NCBI GenBank assembly: GCA_035771175.1
Contig: CM069605.1
Coordinates: forward strand, 21,344,288-21,408,287
Direction: 5' to 3'
Length of the DNA: 64,000 bases
From: Paratinospora sagittata
Lineage: Eukaryota > Streptophyta > Magnoliopsida > Ranunculales > Menispermaceae
The notes under the pieces were generated by a model. That model saw nothing but the letters and a program-made list of their open reading frames with translations. It did no database searches and was not told the DNA's origin. Position numbers and translations under genes: made by a program. Every line of letters begins with the position of its first letter. Positions within the stretch are counted from its first letter, which is position 1. Below are positions 19,757 to 32,019 of the stretch, one piece after another.

Positions 19757-22557
19757 TGATGCGAGCAAACCACAAGTGTTCGGTTGCCAAGTTATAATAT
19801 TTACAAATGAGAATCAGGTATCGTTCTCAGGGATTGATTTACTACACTACTTATATCGTGCCTAGCCCTAATTTTATCTAGACAACCAAATTTTAATGAT
19901 CAATGAACTGAAATAATATTTAAACTAAAGCACTAATTAAAATAGAAAGTTATCAAAATGTTCTTGAGAAAAATCAATATAAAAAACATCTAAAGATTAG
20001 ATTTCACCTAATTATCAATTATGTAATATTAGTCATGCTCATTATCAAATTATTATTCATGTTTATAAGCCAAAATCCTATAATTCCTAACACCCTCTGT
20101 CGAGTGCCGCGTTAGAATCTATCACCAAAATAGAATTTTGATCTATCGATAAAAACCCATACATTAGTAATGCATAACGCTTTATGATTTTCCTACAACT
20201 TCATGAGGCATCGCATATCCATCGATACTACAACAATCTCATGTCATATTTCTCATATTCAAACCTAGAGAACATTTTATCGAGTGTCGCCCCCCAAGTC
20301 TATGATCAATTGATCCGTGGCCAAGATGTCAAAAGCATTACGCATAGAGAAATATAAATAAACTTTGAATAAATCATTAATAATAAACAAAAGCTAATGT
20401 TATTGCATAAAATCTAATATAGGATCCATTTCCTCTCTAGACTAACAAATTAATTCATAGTTTGGAATAATAAAAACCAAAACATGTAGAGAAACAAGAA
20501 ATTAAACATCAAAACCCAAACTAGTTGCTATTGAACTTGTAGATTCCTCCTTGTCTCCAGGTCATATCTTCGAGTTCACTTGCTCCCTAGCCATCGTTTT
20601 CTCTTCTCCAGTGTATTCCCCTCGAAAAACCTTAAACTTTGATATATAATATGCCCCAAAGTTGTTTGGAATTGCAATTGGAAAGTGGGGAAAAATCTCA
20701 TTAATAACTTGCTAAAAACGCAAGTCTTTTCCATTCAGCATCCTGGCACTGCATCCTAACGCCGCAGCGCTCAGAACCTTCTCTCGACTTCTTTTGTTTC
20801 ACCACCACAGCGCCGCGGCTCTCAGAATGTAGCATTTTTCCTATTTTCTGTGGACTTAGCCAATTTTCAGCCCCTTTTTGACTTGGGCTCTTCATGTTCC
20901 TCTTTTGCATCTTCTTGTACATATTTTCATGATCCAAAACCATGACTAACAAATCTAAACACCTACAAAAAAAAAAGTAAATCAAATCAATAACACACTT
21001 AAATATGAAATGGATCAAATCATAAACTATTAAACCAAAATAATGCATAAAAGCTTAAATTATCCTAAACTAACAGCTGCATCAAAACTAACATAAACAC
21101 ATGAAACTAATGCATAAAATGTCTTAAAACACACCTAAAACATTATCCAAAACCTATCTAAATATGTGATAGTTGCGTATTTAGATAGGTTTTAGAGCAT
21201 GTTTATTTGTGTTTTAGGACATTTTATGTATTAGTTTGATAAGTTTATGTTAGTTTTAATATATGTGTTAGTTTAGGATTAATTTGGTTTTTATGCATTA
21301 TTTTAGTTGATTAGTTAATAAATTTGATTTAATTTATATTTGAGTAAATTATTAACTCACTTTCCTTTGTTTTGTAGGTGTTTTGATGCATTAGTCATGG
21401 ATTTGGATGAGAAGAACATGTATAAGAAGTGGCAAAGGAGAAGAATGAAAAGCCCAAGCAGACAAGAGGCAAAAAGTGGCTAAGTCCACACATCAGGTGC
21501 AATAGTTGACTGCACAATTGAGGCATTGGGCGCCGCGACGCCTAGGAAAAGTTAACGCAGCACTGCGGCACTGTAAATGTCTATCGGAGCACCGCGGGCG
21601 CTGGGCACCCCTGTTTTGCAATTTGGATGATTTTTGAGACTTTCTAATTTCGATTCCGGATGGACAACGAGGTCATATAATATATGAAGTTTTAGGGTTT
21701 TTTGAGAAGAAGACATTGGAGAAGAGAACAAGACGGCTCAAAGACGTAGAACGCAAAGATTCAACCTTCTAGGAAGAAGATTCAAGTTCCAAGTTCTAGA
21801 GTTTGATATTATGTTTACTTTAGAGTTTTTCTCCATGTTTTGTGTTTTGATCATTCAAAGTATGAACTAATTTATTGTTCTATAGAGGAGATGGATCCTA
21901 ACCTGAACATCATGGGTTAATTTTAGATTTTGCTTATTATTAATGAAATCTCCATAGTTTATTTATGATTCTATGCACTTAATGCTTTTGGTTTATTGGC
22001 CACAAATTGAATGAACCTCGACTTGGAAGGCAACACTCGAGAGAGGGTTTTCTAGGTTGGATAAAGGGAATTATGACATGAAATAGTTGTAGAATCGAGA
22101 GGTTTACAAGGTTTCATGAGGTTGTAGGAAAATCACGAAACTTAATGGGTTATTGAGAATTAGGGTTTTATCGAGAGATCGAATCCTATTCTTGATGATA
22201 CGTTCTAATTCGGCACTCGAGAGAGAGAATTAGAGACGTGCGGATGTTGACCTATAGACTGGGAAATTGATTTGATAATAAGCGTGTTTAAGTTATATGA
22301 TTGAAGGGTAGGTGAAGTCAAGTCTCTAGATATTCATCTACCATATTCTATTAGTTTGATTTGAATTTTAATTGCCTTTTAATTATTGAAACTCTACCAT
22401 TTGATTAGCTAGATAAAGTTAGAAATTAATGAAAACAATATTTGGTGAGTGAAATAATCCCTGTGGATACGATAACGCGACTCATTGTCGGCATATTATA
22501 ACTTGACTATTCGTACGCTTGCAAATTAGAATTTAATGTAACAATATGCAGCTATCA
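19757..22557 (-). repeat. N 3' LTR, interrupted by M
   Basis: 19757-21166 plus 22549-22557, about 1.4 kb. Only the outermost bases (minus strand TGATAGCTGCATAT) lie on the far side of M, directly before the polypurine tract. It aligns with 38690-39977, which has several deletions. It has a GC-rich palindrome cluster at about 20745-20830 and TATATAAT at about 20640. Confidence 0.85.
21167..22543 (+). mobile_element. M: solo LTR of an Athila-type element (1,377 bp)
   Basis: TGATAGTTGCG...AATGTAACA, flanked by perfect ATATG duplications (21162-21166, 22544-22548). Its sequence is closest to the LTR of J (for example the CTCTCGAGTG-type blocks and the GGATACGATAACG stretch). The GC-rich cluster is at about 21525-21615 and a TATATAAT-like box at about 21678. 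The ORFs within are not protein genes. Confidence 0.88.
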
Positions 22558-24319
22558 ACCCCCAAACTTAGGACTTTGATTGTCTCAAGCAAAGGGAAAA
22601 TAAAACTAAAACTCGTGGTTAACATCTCTTTTCTAAAATCACATTCTCACACAAATAAAAACTTACTCAGTCATTGTAAACACATATATGGCCTCCAATA
22701 TTACACCAAAATGAATATTGACTTCTAGGAAGAACTTTAAGAGTGTAGTGTTGTCTAGAATTTCAACCCAACTCTTACCAAGCTCGACCTTTGATTCTTT
22801 CACATATAAGTACATCGCTAATTTCATCAAACTGATCATGCAAGTCATGAGTAAATGCAAGCAAATATTAAGTGTAAGATCTCAAAATATATTATTTAGA
22901 TTGGAACTCCATAGGCAAGTCTTTCATGCCACTCTCCACTAATGTAGATCACACACCATTCAGGATCAAAAGGTCTTTCATAGGTTGTAATTCAAGGCTT
23001 AGGTTCAAAGGTAGGGAAAAATAGGAACATTGTAGCTAAAAAATACCCTAAACACTTTGATTAATTGCTAACATCCACTACATTACATTTGAAACCAAAA
23101 CCTCAATTTCAGTGCATATATCCTCTTTAAAATTTAACTTTTCATTCACTCCTCATTCTTTTGTTTGCTACTTATCATCATTCATTTTTTTCTTTCTTTC
23201 ATACAATGCTACACCACCAAACTTATTTCTTTTCAACGCATAGATGTAACACCCTTTTCTTCTCTTTTCTCATTTTGCTTTTCTTCTTCTCTTTTTTTTT
23301 TCTTCTTCAATATAACTTATAAGCAAACTTCACATTTTTTTCTTCTTCTTTATCACCTTTTTCTTTCCCATTGTTCTTCCTTCCAAATAATAACACTCCA
23401 ACATGATCAAAGTGTATAAGGTACATAGGTTGAAAAACAAGGAATTTAAACATGACAAGCTCAAAGTTCATGATGCATAGGTAACAAAGAAAAGGATATT
23501 CAGCTCAAAATGGGAACTATGGATACAATAAAAAGTAAGCTAGGCTATTTGGCTTAAACTTTTTCAAACATGGCCTAAATCATCTTCCTCATGGTGTGTT
23601 TTCTAGGATTTCGCCTCGAGTAGTTATCAAACTTGTTCTAGAATCCCAAGAGATCTAAAATATTACTTAGCAAGAAAAAATCCATTCCCAACAATCTTAA
23701 TCTAATGATCAAAACCATGTACAATTGGTTAAGTCTCTCTAACAAAACTCAGCAAAAATGGATCAAGCACACATACATATAGGTACTCTCTACATTCTCC
23801 TATCGTTTCATATCTTTAAAGTGTTCTCATGTTATTGGCCTTCCATAAGTAAGTTTAAAATTGTAAAACAATGTGACTACCTAACCTAAACTAATGCACA
23901 CTCAGCAAACTAACCATGACAAAAATTTAAAACTCTCCCCCCAAACTTAAACTGGGCATTGTCCTCAATCCATGACATAATAAAGAAAAACAGAGCCAAA
24001 TATAAAAGAAGAGAGTTTAGAAAACCCCCTTAACCCAAATGGGTGAATCTCATATGATGCACTCCAATCGCCTCTCCTAGATGCTCGAAGAAGACCCCCA
24101 AACTTGGTTTAGCACCTGGAAAGGAAAATAAATGAATATGTCAATCGAACGAAACTTAAATCTATACTACAATGACTAAAAACATAAAACACATAAAATA
24201 AGAAAACTCCAAAACCGATGTGTTGCCTCTCAACAAGGGCTTGGTTTAAAGTCCTCAGCCTGATTGTCAGTCACATCGCCATCACGGCTCCCCAAGAGTG
24301 ATGCGCTCATCCTGCCGCA
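22558..24319 (-). repeat. N 3' untranslated region
   Basis: About 1.75 kb without coding potential between integrase and LTR. The minus-strand motif AAGTTTGGGGG recurs at 22558, 23941 and 24096. Pyrimidine-rich blocks (about 23180-23400) are present. It aligns with 53741-55461 of J. Confidence 0.75.
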
Positions 24320-25787
24320 TGATGCAGAATATTTTGTTATTTACAAGTGAACGAATTATCAAGTCATAATACCGAGGTGAGTTAGTTTATCGTCTCAAGG
24401 AAAAGTAATTTTACTAATATAATGCCAATAACTACTAAGATTTTAATATTATCTAGGTGATCAAAATGGGTGATTTTATGTGCTGGAATAAAAATTAAAC
24501 AAGTTAAACAACTTAATGCAAAATTAATTGAAAATGGGTGTAAATCAATGAATGAAAATTCTAGAGGATTGAAATCATTATGTTTTATTTTAAAGGGTTT
24601 TAAATGGTTTTGTTATTGATTTAGTTAATATATTTATAAATCATGAATCCTATCCCAATCAAATACCTCTCTTGAGTGTCAATTTGAAAATCTATACTTA
24701 ACCTATTAATCCCCTCCCTTGAGTGTAAATCAACACATCAAGTATGCCTTAAGATTTGTGATTCATGTTTTCCGATTTCAAAGGTTTTTGTAGGTCTCTC
24801 GACTTAATACTACTAACCTAGGTCACAAATTCCGGGATCCGAATTGATAACAGCTCTCTTGAGTGTAAGAAATCAAATCTAAATACATTCAACTAGTAGC
24901 CAGCAAATTGAAGGCATTAAGCATATGAATTTGCAAATAAATTCATAAACTAATTCAATAACACAGAAATAAGCATTAACCCATAAAATCAAACGTAAAT
25001 GATTCAAACCTCTAGATCAAGAACTTAGCTCATATTCATGTGCATGGATACACGATGAAAAAGAAATAACTCAACGAAAGAAAACATTTCAAGATACAGG
25101 AAAGTTAAATCAAAGGTTCGAATCCCCCTTTGACGGTAGCTTAATCTACTCCTTGTGCTTGGTTCCTTCAAGCCTCCAATGCTCTTCTTCTTTTCTTGCC
25201 TCCTCTTCTACACCCTCAAACCTAATTCTCTTCTTTGATAATCCTCAATTCAAACCCTAAATCGTTTTTTACACTTAAGTGGGTAAAAAGACCAAAATGG
25301 GCATGAAAACTCGCTCAAAAAATGGAGTCCCGCAATTCTGCAAACACCGGCGCAGCGGCACCCACCTACGAGATTTTGTGGTGGTAATTTGTGGACTTGG
25401 CCAATTTTTTTACTTTTGGCATACTTCTTGCACATGTTTTGCACATGTTCTTGACTTCTTTTGAACACGATTTGAACCTTGTTTCAACCCACTTTTGAGC
25501 TCTTTATTTACATACAAAACAAAGTGTAAACAAATGTAAATTCTACGCAATTAATCAAAGTATTAACTATAATGAAATATACTTAAAACATGTGACTTCT
25601 ATGATATTAACATGTATCAAAAAGTCATTCATTCATGATAAAAAACCTATAAAAACCTAAAATAAAACCTAAATGCATCTAAAACAACTAAGTATATTGA
25701 TCATGTAAAAACACCTAAAAACTAACTAAATAAACTTAAGAATCTATCAAACTAACATGGAAACTAACTACTAAAACTCAACTTACA
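24320..25787 (-). repeat. O 3' LTR
   Basis: It aligns along its whole length with 32020-33492. Divergence is scattered, mostly transitions. A short GC-rich block is at about 25345-25375. Confidence 0.9.
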
Positions 25788-26922
25788 AATTATCCCAAAC
25801 TTAGACTTTGATCGTCCCGAGCAAAAAGGAAAATGAAAGTTGATCAAACAAACTTCTCACATATTCCAAAATGAACAAAGATTAAACTTGCAAATTGAGT
25901 TTTCATGATCTCAAAGACAACATACATTCCCTACACAAAACCCTAGGAAAACTTCAAAAGTTTAAACTTGTTGTCTAGAATTTCAATCTGCAGAGCAATG
26001 CATTCTCTTTTATTCTCATTGACAAAAAAGCACAAGAAATCATTCACATGACCACTCATAAATTATAGTGATCAATGCAAGCAAGATAAAAATATAATCT
26101 CAACAAAGCAAAACATGAACTTCATATGCTTGCTTTTCACACTTCTCTCCACTAATGAAGGACAACCACCAATTAGGATCAATAGGACTTTGTTAGTTCG
26201 TAATGTAAGCCTAAGGGTAAAGGGTTTGATAACATAGATAAAATGAAGCTCAACACACCCAAAACATCTTGTATACATAACACTTTTTAAACATCTCATG
26301 CCTTACAAAATGAATCATCACATCACCCTTTACATTCCCCCAAACTTATTCAATTCACTCATTTATGAAGAACTGTACTGTTTCTTTTCATTATTTTTCT
26401 TCTTCATCTTTCTCTTTCTTCTCTTTCACATATTTTGAACCGTTTTGATCTTTTCTCATCACCTTCACATACATTCTCATTCCATAGCACATTTACACAT
26501 AAATTCCCATGAAAATGACCCAAACCATTATAATTCATCTATTTCAAAGAGTTAAGGGTGCAAGGGTAAAAAATAGGGGAATATCAATAAATGGCCTTGG
26601 CTAATCATTGTGGGTGACAAAGAGCAGTATATAAGGCTCAAAATAGGGTAACTAGGGGTAATACATAGCTAGGTGGGTTTTATACCTCAAACTGTCCAAA
26701 AATGGCCTAAATCATATCTCTCATGGTGTTATTCGTAGGATTTTGCTCATGAAGTGATCAAGCAAGTCCTAGAGTTCAGTTTGAAAAGTGAGATTTAATG
26801 AAGCTTAACTTGCAAAATCTCAATTTAAATAGCAAGTGGAACAAAAGCATAAACAAAATTGGTTGGGTTGCCTCCCAACAAGCGCTTGTTTATAGTCATT
26901 AGCTAGACCTTTTCTTCTTTCT
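25788..26922 (-). repeat. O 3' untranslated region
   Basis: About 1.1 kb non-coding. The polypurine tract next to the LTR is decayed (minus strand AAGTTTGGGATAATT); an internal AAGTTTGGGGG copy lies at 26338. Short ORFs here are not conserved. Confidence 0.7.
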
Positions 26923-27859
26923 TCACTTTGGCTCGCGAAGTAATAGCACGTCCTCGCTTCGGATGTCTTGGCCATAATAGTGCTTCACTCTTTGGCAATT
27001 GGCCCGAAATTTGCTTCCATCCTTGTGGCCTTGCAATTCCACCACCCCATAAGGAAAGACGTTGACAACTTGAAATGGACCCGACCATCTTGATTTAAGC
27101 TTCCAGGGAAACAATTTCAAACGGGAGTTGTAGAGAAGTACTTGTTGGCCCGGTAGGAATTCTCTTTTCACAATCATCTTGTCATGCCATGACTTAGTCT
27201 TCTCCTTGTAAATTTTTGCATTCTCATAGCCTTCATTTCTAAATTCCTCCATTTCATTCAATTGAAGTAATCTTTGAGTACCCGAAACCTTCAAGTCAAA
27301 GTTCAACTTCTTCATCGCCCAAACTGCTCTATGTTCAAGCTTAACAGAAGATGGCATGGCTTTCCAAACATCAAACGGTAGGGGGACATCCCAATTGAAG
27401 TTTTGTAGGCCGTACGATACGCCTACAATGCATCATCTAACTTTATGGTCCAATCCTTTCTATTGATACTTATTGTCTTCTCCAGAATTTGCTTCACTTC
27501 CCTGTTTGAAATTTCATCTTGGCCATTTGACCGTGGATGGTAAGGAAGGGCAATTTTGTGCTTGACTCCATACTTGGTAAGGAGTTAATTGAATAACTTG
27601 TTGCAGAAATGTGACCCTTCATCACTAATGATTGCTCTAGGGGTACCAAATCTAGTGAATATGTTCTTCTGAAGAAACATGAGTACCACCCTAGCATTAT
27701 TAGTCTTTGTAGCTATGGCTTCTACCCACTTTGACACGTAATCCACTGCCAACAAAATGTGGTCTTACCAAAAGAAGATGGGAATGGTCCCATGAAATCG
27801 ATGCCCAACACATCAAACAACTCGACCTCCATGATAGGAGTCAAGACTTTGACACCTAT
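26923..27859 (-). pseudogene. O integrase, core and C-terminus
   Basis: Minus strand from 27859. The core keeps GIDFMGPFP (first Asp), [11 protein letters not shown] (second Asp) and [12 protein letters not shown] (Glu), but has stops (for example FN*LLTKYG) and a frame change near 27357. The C-terminal frame 27357-26923 has [50 protein letters not shown] shortened here to its key blocks WHDKMIV, PGQQVLLYNSRL and KSRWSGPFQV. The zinc-binding HHCC part is missing and is replaced by the SINE-like insert. Confidence 0.8.
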
Positions 27860-28107
27860 TGTCACACCCTGGGTTGCACAGCGTGCCCCCTACCCAGGTG
27901 TGGGCGCACCCCCTCGGGGCGAACGCCTAGCCATTATGGATCCATAATATTGTCCCATCCCGGTACAGCCACCACCACACAAGGACGTCTCTTGTACACG
28001 GGATCATTTGTCTGACACTATTCATGAATAGTACAGGGCCTCCCCCAGAATCGAACTCGAGACCTCCCTTAAGGAGTCTAATTTCGCATTCTGAGTAGCC
28101 ACTGAGC
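27860..28107 (-). mobile_element. tRNA-like SINE candidate inside O pol
   Basis: About 250 bases of GC-richer sequence interrupt pol between KQCA (end of the RNase H linker) and MEVELFDV (start of the integrase core). On the minus strand GTGCTCAGTGGC fits an RNA polymerase III A box and GAGTTCGATTCTGG a B box about 45 bases later, as in tRNA-derived SINEs. No poly(A) tail and no target duplication are evident, and about 130 codons of pol are missing at the site. On the plus strand it starts TGTCACACCC, so a small LTR relic is an alternative. Confidence 0.4.
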
Positions 28108-28700
28108 ACACTGCTTGAACAATAAGGGATCATCCTACATGTAGAACTTCATGTCATGCATGAACTTTTTCTTCTTGGCATAAGACAAATCTGGAGGTAA
28201 CACTCCACTAAGTTTGTAATTGACAAAATCTGCATACCATGGAAGATTGGCCTTCACTCCATATAGCTGTACATTCGGGAAGACTTCATGAATTAGACAT
28301 TCATCTACTTTTTTTTCATGTTGCAGCCTTGATAAGTGATCTGTAACCACATTTTCACTCCCCTTCTTATCCTTGATCTCAAGATCAAAATCTTGAAGTA
28401 ATAATATCCATCTAATCAGTCTGGGCTTGGCATCTTTCTTGGCAAACAAGTATCGTATAGCCGCATGGTCAGTATAAACAATCAATTTTGACCAAACTAT
28501 GTAGGACCGGAACTTGTCACAATTAAACACAACTGCAAGTAGTTCCTTTTTCGTTGTTGTGTAGTTTTGTTGGGCATCATCAAGAGTACGGCTTGCATAG
28601 TAGATTACCCGAAGCAACTTATCTATTCTTTGGCCTAGCACCGCCCCAATGGCGTAGTCATTCACATCGCACATGATCTCAAAGGGCTCTCTTCCCATTT
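28108..28700 (-). pseudogene. O RNase H domain and linker
   Basis: [74 protein letters not shown], then the Athila linker [18 protein letters not shown]. The first catalytic Asp stands in CDVND where relatives have CDASD. One long frame, 28698-28135, ends at a TAG just before the insert. Confidence 0.85.
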
Positions 28701-29909
28701 AGGTACCACCATGATAGGAGCTGAAATAAGGGCTTGCTTGAGATGATCAAACTCCTTCACACATTCTACACTGAATACAAAGGGTGCATCCTTCTCAAGT
28801 ATGTGGCATAAGGGCTTGGTTATCTTGGAGAAGTCCTTGATAAACCTTCTATAGAAACCCGCATGACCCAAAAAGCTTTTTATCCCTTTGACATTGATTG
28901 GGTGAGTGAGCTTCTCAATGGCCACAATCTTGGTTTTATCAACTTGTAACCCTTGTGAAGACACTCTGTGGCCAAGTACAATCCCCTCTTGGACCATAAA
29001 ATGACATTTCTCCTAGTTAAGTACCAAATTTTTATCTTCACATCTTTTCAACACTAAGGCCAGATTCTTTAAGAAATGATCAAATGAAGAGCCAAAGATT
29101 GAAAAGACATCCATAAACACCTCCATGATATCCTCCACCATGTCAGCAAAAATTGCCATCATACACCTCTAAAAGGTTGCTGGAGCATTACATAAACCAA
29201 ATGGCATATGTCTGAACGCAAATGTACCATAGGGACACGTGAAGGTTGTCTTTTCTTGGTCTTCTATTGCTATGACTATCTAATTGTAGCCTGAATACCC
29301 ATCAAGAAAAGAGTAGTACTGGAACCCTGCAAGTCTGTCTAACATCTGATCAATGAAAGGAAGGGGAAAATGATCCTTCCTTGTAGCCCTGTTCAACTTC
29401 TTGTAGTCTATACAGACTCTCCATCCAGTCACTGTCCTTGTAGAGATTAGCTCATCATTCTCATTCTTGACCACTGTGATGCCACCCTTCTTTGGTACAA
29501 CCTAAACTAGGCTCACCCATGAGCTGTCAGAGATGGCATAAATTATTCCTGCCTTAAGCCATTTGAGGATTTCTTCCTTCACAACTTCCTTCATGGTTGG
29601 GTTCACTCTTCTTTGGTGCTCCACTGTAGGCTTGTACAACTCTTCCATCAAAATCTTGTGCATGCAGATGGTAGGACTGATACCCTTGATATCTGCAATG
29701 GGCCATCCAATGACAGACTTGTGCTCTCTCAAGATTCTCAACAACTTTTCTTCTTGCATCTTGGATAGGGATGATGAAATGATCACTGGAAGTGTAGACT
29801 CAACCCCCAAAAATGCATATCTCAGATGATCTGGCAATGGCTTCAATTCTGGTGTTGGAACACTCAACTCTTTTGAAGAAGCTATATCTTCAATCTTCTC
29901 AATCTTCAC
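28701..29909 (-). pseudogene. pol: O reverse transcriptase, with mutated active site
   Basis: Minus strand: HLRYAFLG, IADIKGISPTICMHKILME, a TAG at 29502, then VCIDYKKLNRATRKDHFPLPF and FLDGYSGYN (motif A Asp kept), a TAG at 29280, FRHMPFGLCNAPATF, another TAG, and EVFMDVFSIFG. The last should be FMDD; the second Asp is Val (GTC, plus-strand 29106-29108). The connection region [22 protein letters not shown] block follows. Both the stops and D-to-V make it inactive. Confidence 0.88.
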
Positions 29910-30600
29910 TTAGGCAGATTCTTCAATGGATGCCTCAAGAGAATTCAGATAGTGCTTGTCCTCATCATTTGTCACCACATTTTTAGAGATTGAATGGACT
30001 GGGCACCTTTTTAAGGGATCCACTGGACTTAACTCCATTGCTATCTCACGGATGCAACTCCCCGCAATGTTAACTATATGACAAGAAGTCTTCTCTTCTG
30101 GGAACTTCAGGGTCTTGTAGATGTTAAACATGACTTCCTCATTGTTGGCCCTTAGTGTGAGCTCTCCTTTTTGGACATCAATCAAGGCACAACCCGTGGC
30201 AAGGAATGGTCTTTCCAAGATAAGAGGTATCTCATCATCCTCTTCCATGTCTAGCACCACGAAGTCTATAGAAAAAATGAACTTATCCACCTTGACTAGC
30301 ACATCTTCTATGATCCCTCTTGGATATGTGATTGATCTATCTGCCAATTGAAGGGAAATAGTAGTTGGCTTTACTTTTCAAAGTCCAAGCTTCCTGAAAA
30401 CAGACAAGGGTATTAAATTAATGCTAGCACCCAAATCACATAATACTTTATCAAATGAAGAAGTACCAATAACACAAGGGATAGTAAAACTCCCTGGATC
30501 TTTGAGTTTCTGGGGTAACTTCTTCTGCAGAATGGCACTGCACACCTTAGAGAGTTTGACAGTTTAAAACTCCTTCAGCTTTCTCTTCTTTGACATCACA
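29910..30600 (-). pseudogene. O protease
   Basis: Frame 30347-29910 carries ADRSITYPRGIIEDVLVKVD, FVVLDMEEDDEIPLIL and ATGCALIDVQKGELTLR. The catalytic DLGAS lies upstream at about 30430-30450 (plus strand GCTAGCACCCAAATCACA) in a separate frame with a TAA near 30570. Broken, with the core residues still readable. Confidence 0.75.
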
Positions 30601-31790
30601 TCCTCATGAACTCGGCATAGTTGGGCATCTGCTCCAAAGCATCTGAAAAAGGAATGTTGATGTGAATCTTCTTAAGAATATCGCAAACTTTTGCAAAATG
30701 TTCATCAAGCTTCTTCTTTGCAAAACGTTGAGGATACGGAATGGGGTTGTTAAGAATAGGCGAATTGTCCGAAAATGTGATACGCCCCGGTACATTGTCA
30801 TCTTTCTTTGCCTTTTTTTCCTTCTCATTGGCAACTCCCTTGCCTTTCTGTAAACTTTCCTCTTCAACTTTTTCTTGAACATCTGTTTGGCTCTGTGAGG
30901 ATGATGAAGAAGTGGTGGGCTTTACATTGCTTGGTAATGGATCACTTTCTACTTCTTTTCCACTTCTCAATTTGATAGCCTTGCACTGTTATCTCGGATT
31001 GATCTCTGTATTGCTTGGAAAGGTGTTGTTGCTCTATTGTGCACTTATTTGTGTAGCCACTTGCCCAATTTGAGTCTCCAAGTTCTTTACAGAGGCACCC
31101 AAGTTTCCCACTTGAGTTATCACTTGACTCATTGTACTCATTTGATTAGCCATGTGAGCCGCCAATTCATCCAACTTTGTTTCACTTTTAGCGAACCTCT
31201 TGTTTGAATCATTCAAAAAATTAGTCATTGCTTCTTTCAGACTTGATTTCTTCTCTTGAACTTGATTCTGAAACCCCCGCGATTGCAACACGTTTCTGTT
31301 ATTTGAGTAGGAAAAATTTTCATGATTCTTAACCCCCGGATTGTATTGATTTGGCACTTGAGTATTTGAAGAATCTTTGAAGAAACTTGGCAGTTGCGAA
31401 GAATCTTTGAAGAAACTTTTGGAGCATTTCTTCCCATGTAGTTATGCTCCCTGGTAGTAGAGATTGGAGCCATGATTTTGCTTTGTCCTTTAATGAAAAC
31501 GAGAACAATCTCAGTCTTATTTGCTCTTCTGGGACCCCGTTTATCTTCACTATGTCACACATCTCTAAGAAAGTGTTGATGTGTACCGTTGGATCTTCTT
31601 GAGGTACTCCGCCAAACTGGTGTTGTTGTACCATTGTAATCAAGGAAGTCTTCAACTCAAAGTTGTTAGCATTGATTGGCAGCCTTGCAATCCTAGAGTA
31701 ATTATTGTTGACCACTGGCTTGAAGTAATCCCTCAAAGGGAGCAGCTGGTTGTTCCCTTCAGCCATGGTTTCTACTTGTGCTACTGCTCT
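30596..31790 (-). pseudogene. gag: O gag, with internal deletion
   Basis: The start is probably MAEGNNQLLPLRDYFKP (about 31766), after a 35-codon upstream extension also found in N. It then has NNFELKTSLITMVQQHQFGG and RLRLFSFSLKDKAKSWLQSL. After TTWEEMLQKFLQRFF the frame changes and about 200 codons present in N and A are missing. It resumes at VPNQYNPGVKNHENFSY, with a coiled-coil-like stretch (KLDELAAHMANQMSTMSQV). The linker to protease (RSGKEV, then PGRITFSDNSPIL) follows. Confidence 0.8.
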
Positions 31791-31995
31791 TCTATCTCTT
31801 CTCAGTCTACCACAGGTTTTCTCAATCTCAGGATCAAGAGGTACAATTTCAGCACTTCTCACTCTTCTCATGAACCAGTGAAACCTAACACGAAAAAGAG
31901 AAAACTAACACAGAAAAAATAACAAACAAATATAATACCTAAATTAAGATCAAAATCAATTTGCAATGGTATTAATAAAAGTAAAATTAACATTG

Positions 31996-32013
31996 TTCCC
32001 CGGCAACGAGCCA
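31996..32013 (-). other. O primer binding site (tRNA-Asp type)
   Basis: The minus strand reads TGGCTCGTTGCCGGGGAA, which lacks one base of the standard site. Confidence 0.8.
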
Positions 32014-32019
32014 AAAACT

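Noticed and set aside
20701..21048. 115-codon minus-strand ORF shared with 39425-39850
   Set aside because: Both lie in the paired LTRs of N, so the similarity is LTR identity; indels break the frame differently and the sequence looks like leader RNA rather than protein.
23165..23419. Phe/Ser-rich membrane-like ORF, similar to 54266-54550
   Set aside because: It is a pyrimidine-rich tract in the Athila 3' untranslated region; the hydrophobic look comes from TTC/TTT codons.
27860..28107. Cassandra-type TRIM with 5S rRNA promoter
   Set aside because: I looked for 5S gene internal-control sequence and did not see it; the boxes fit tRNA-type promoters better.
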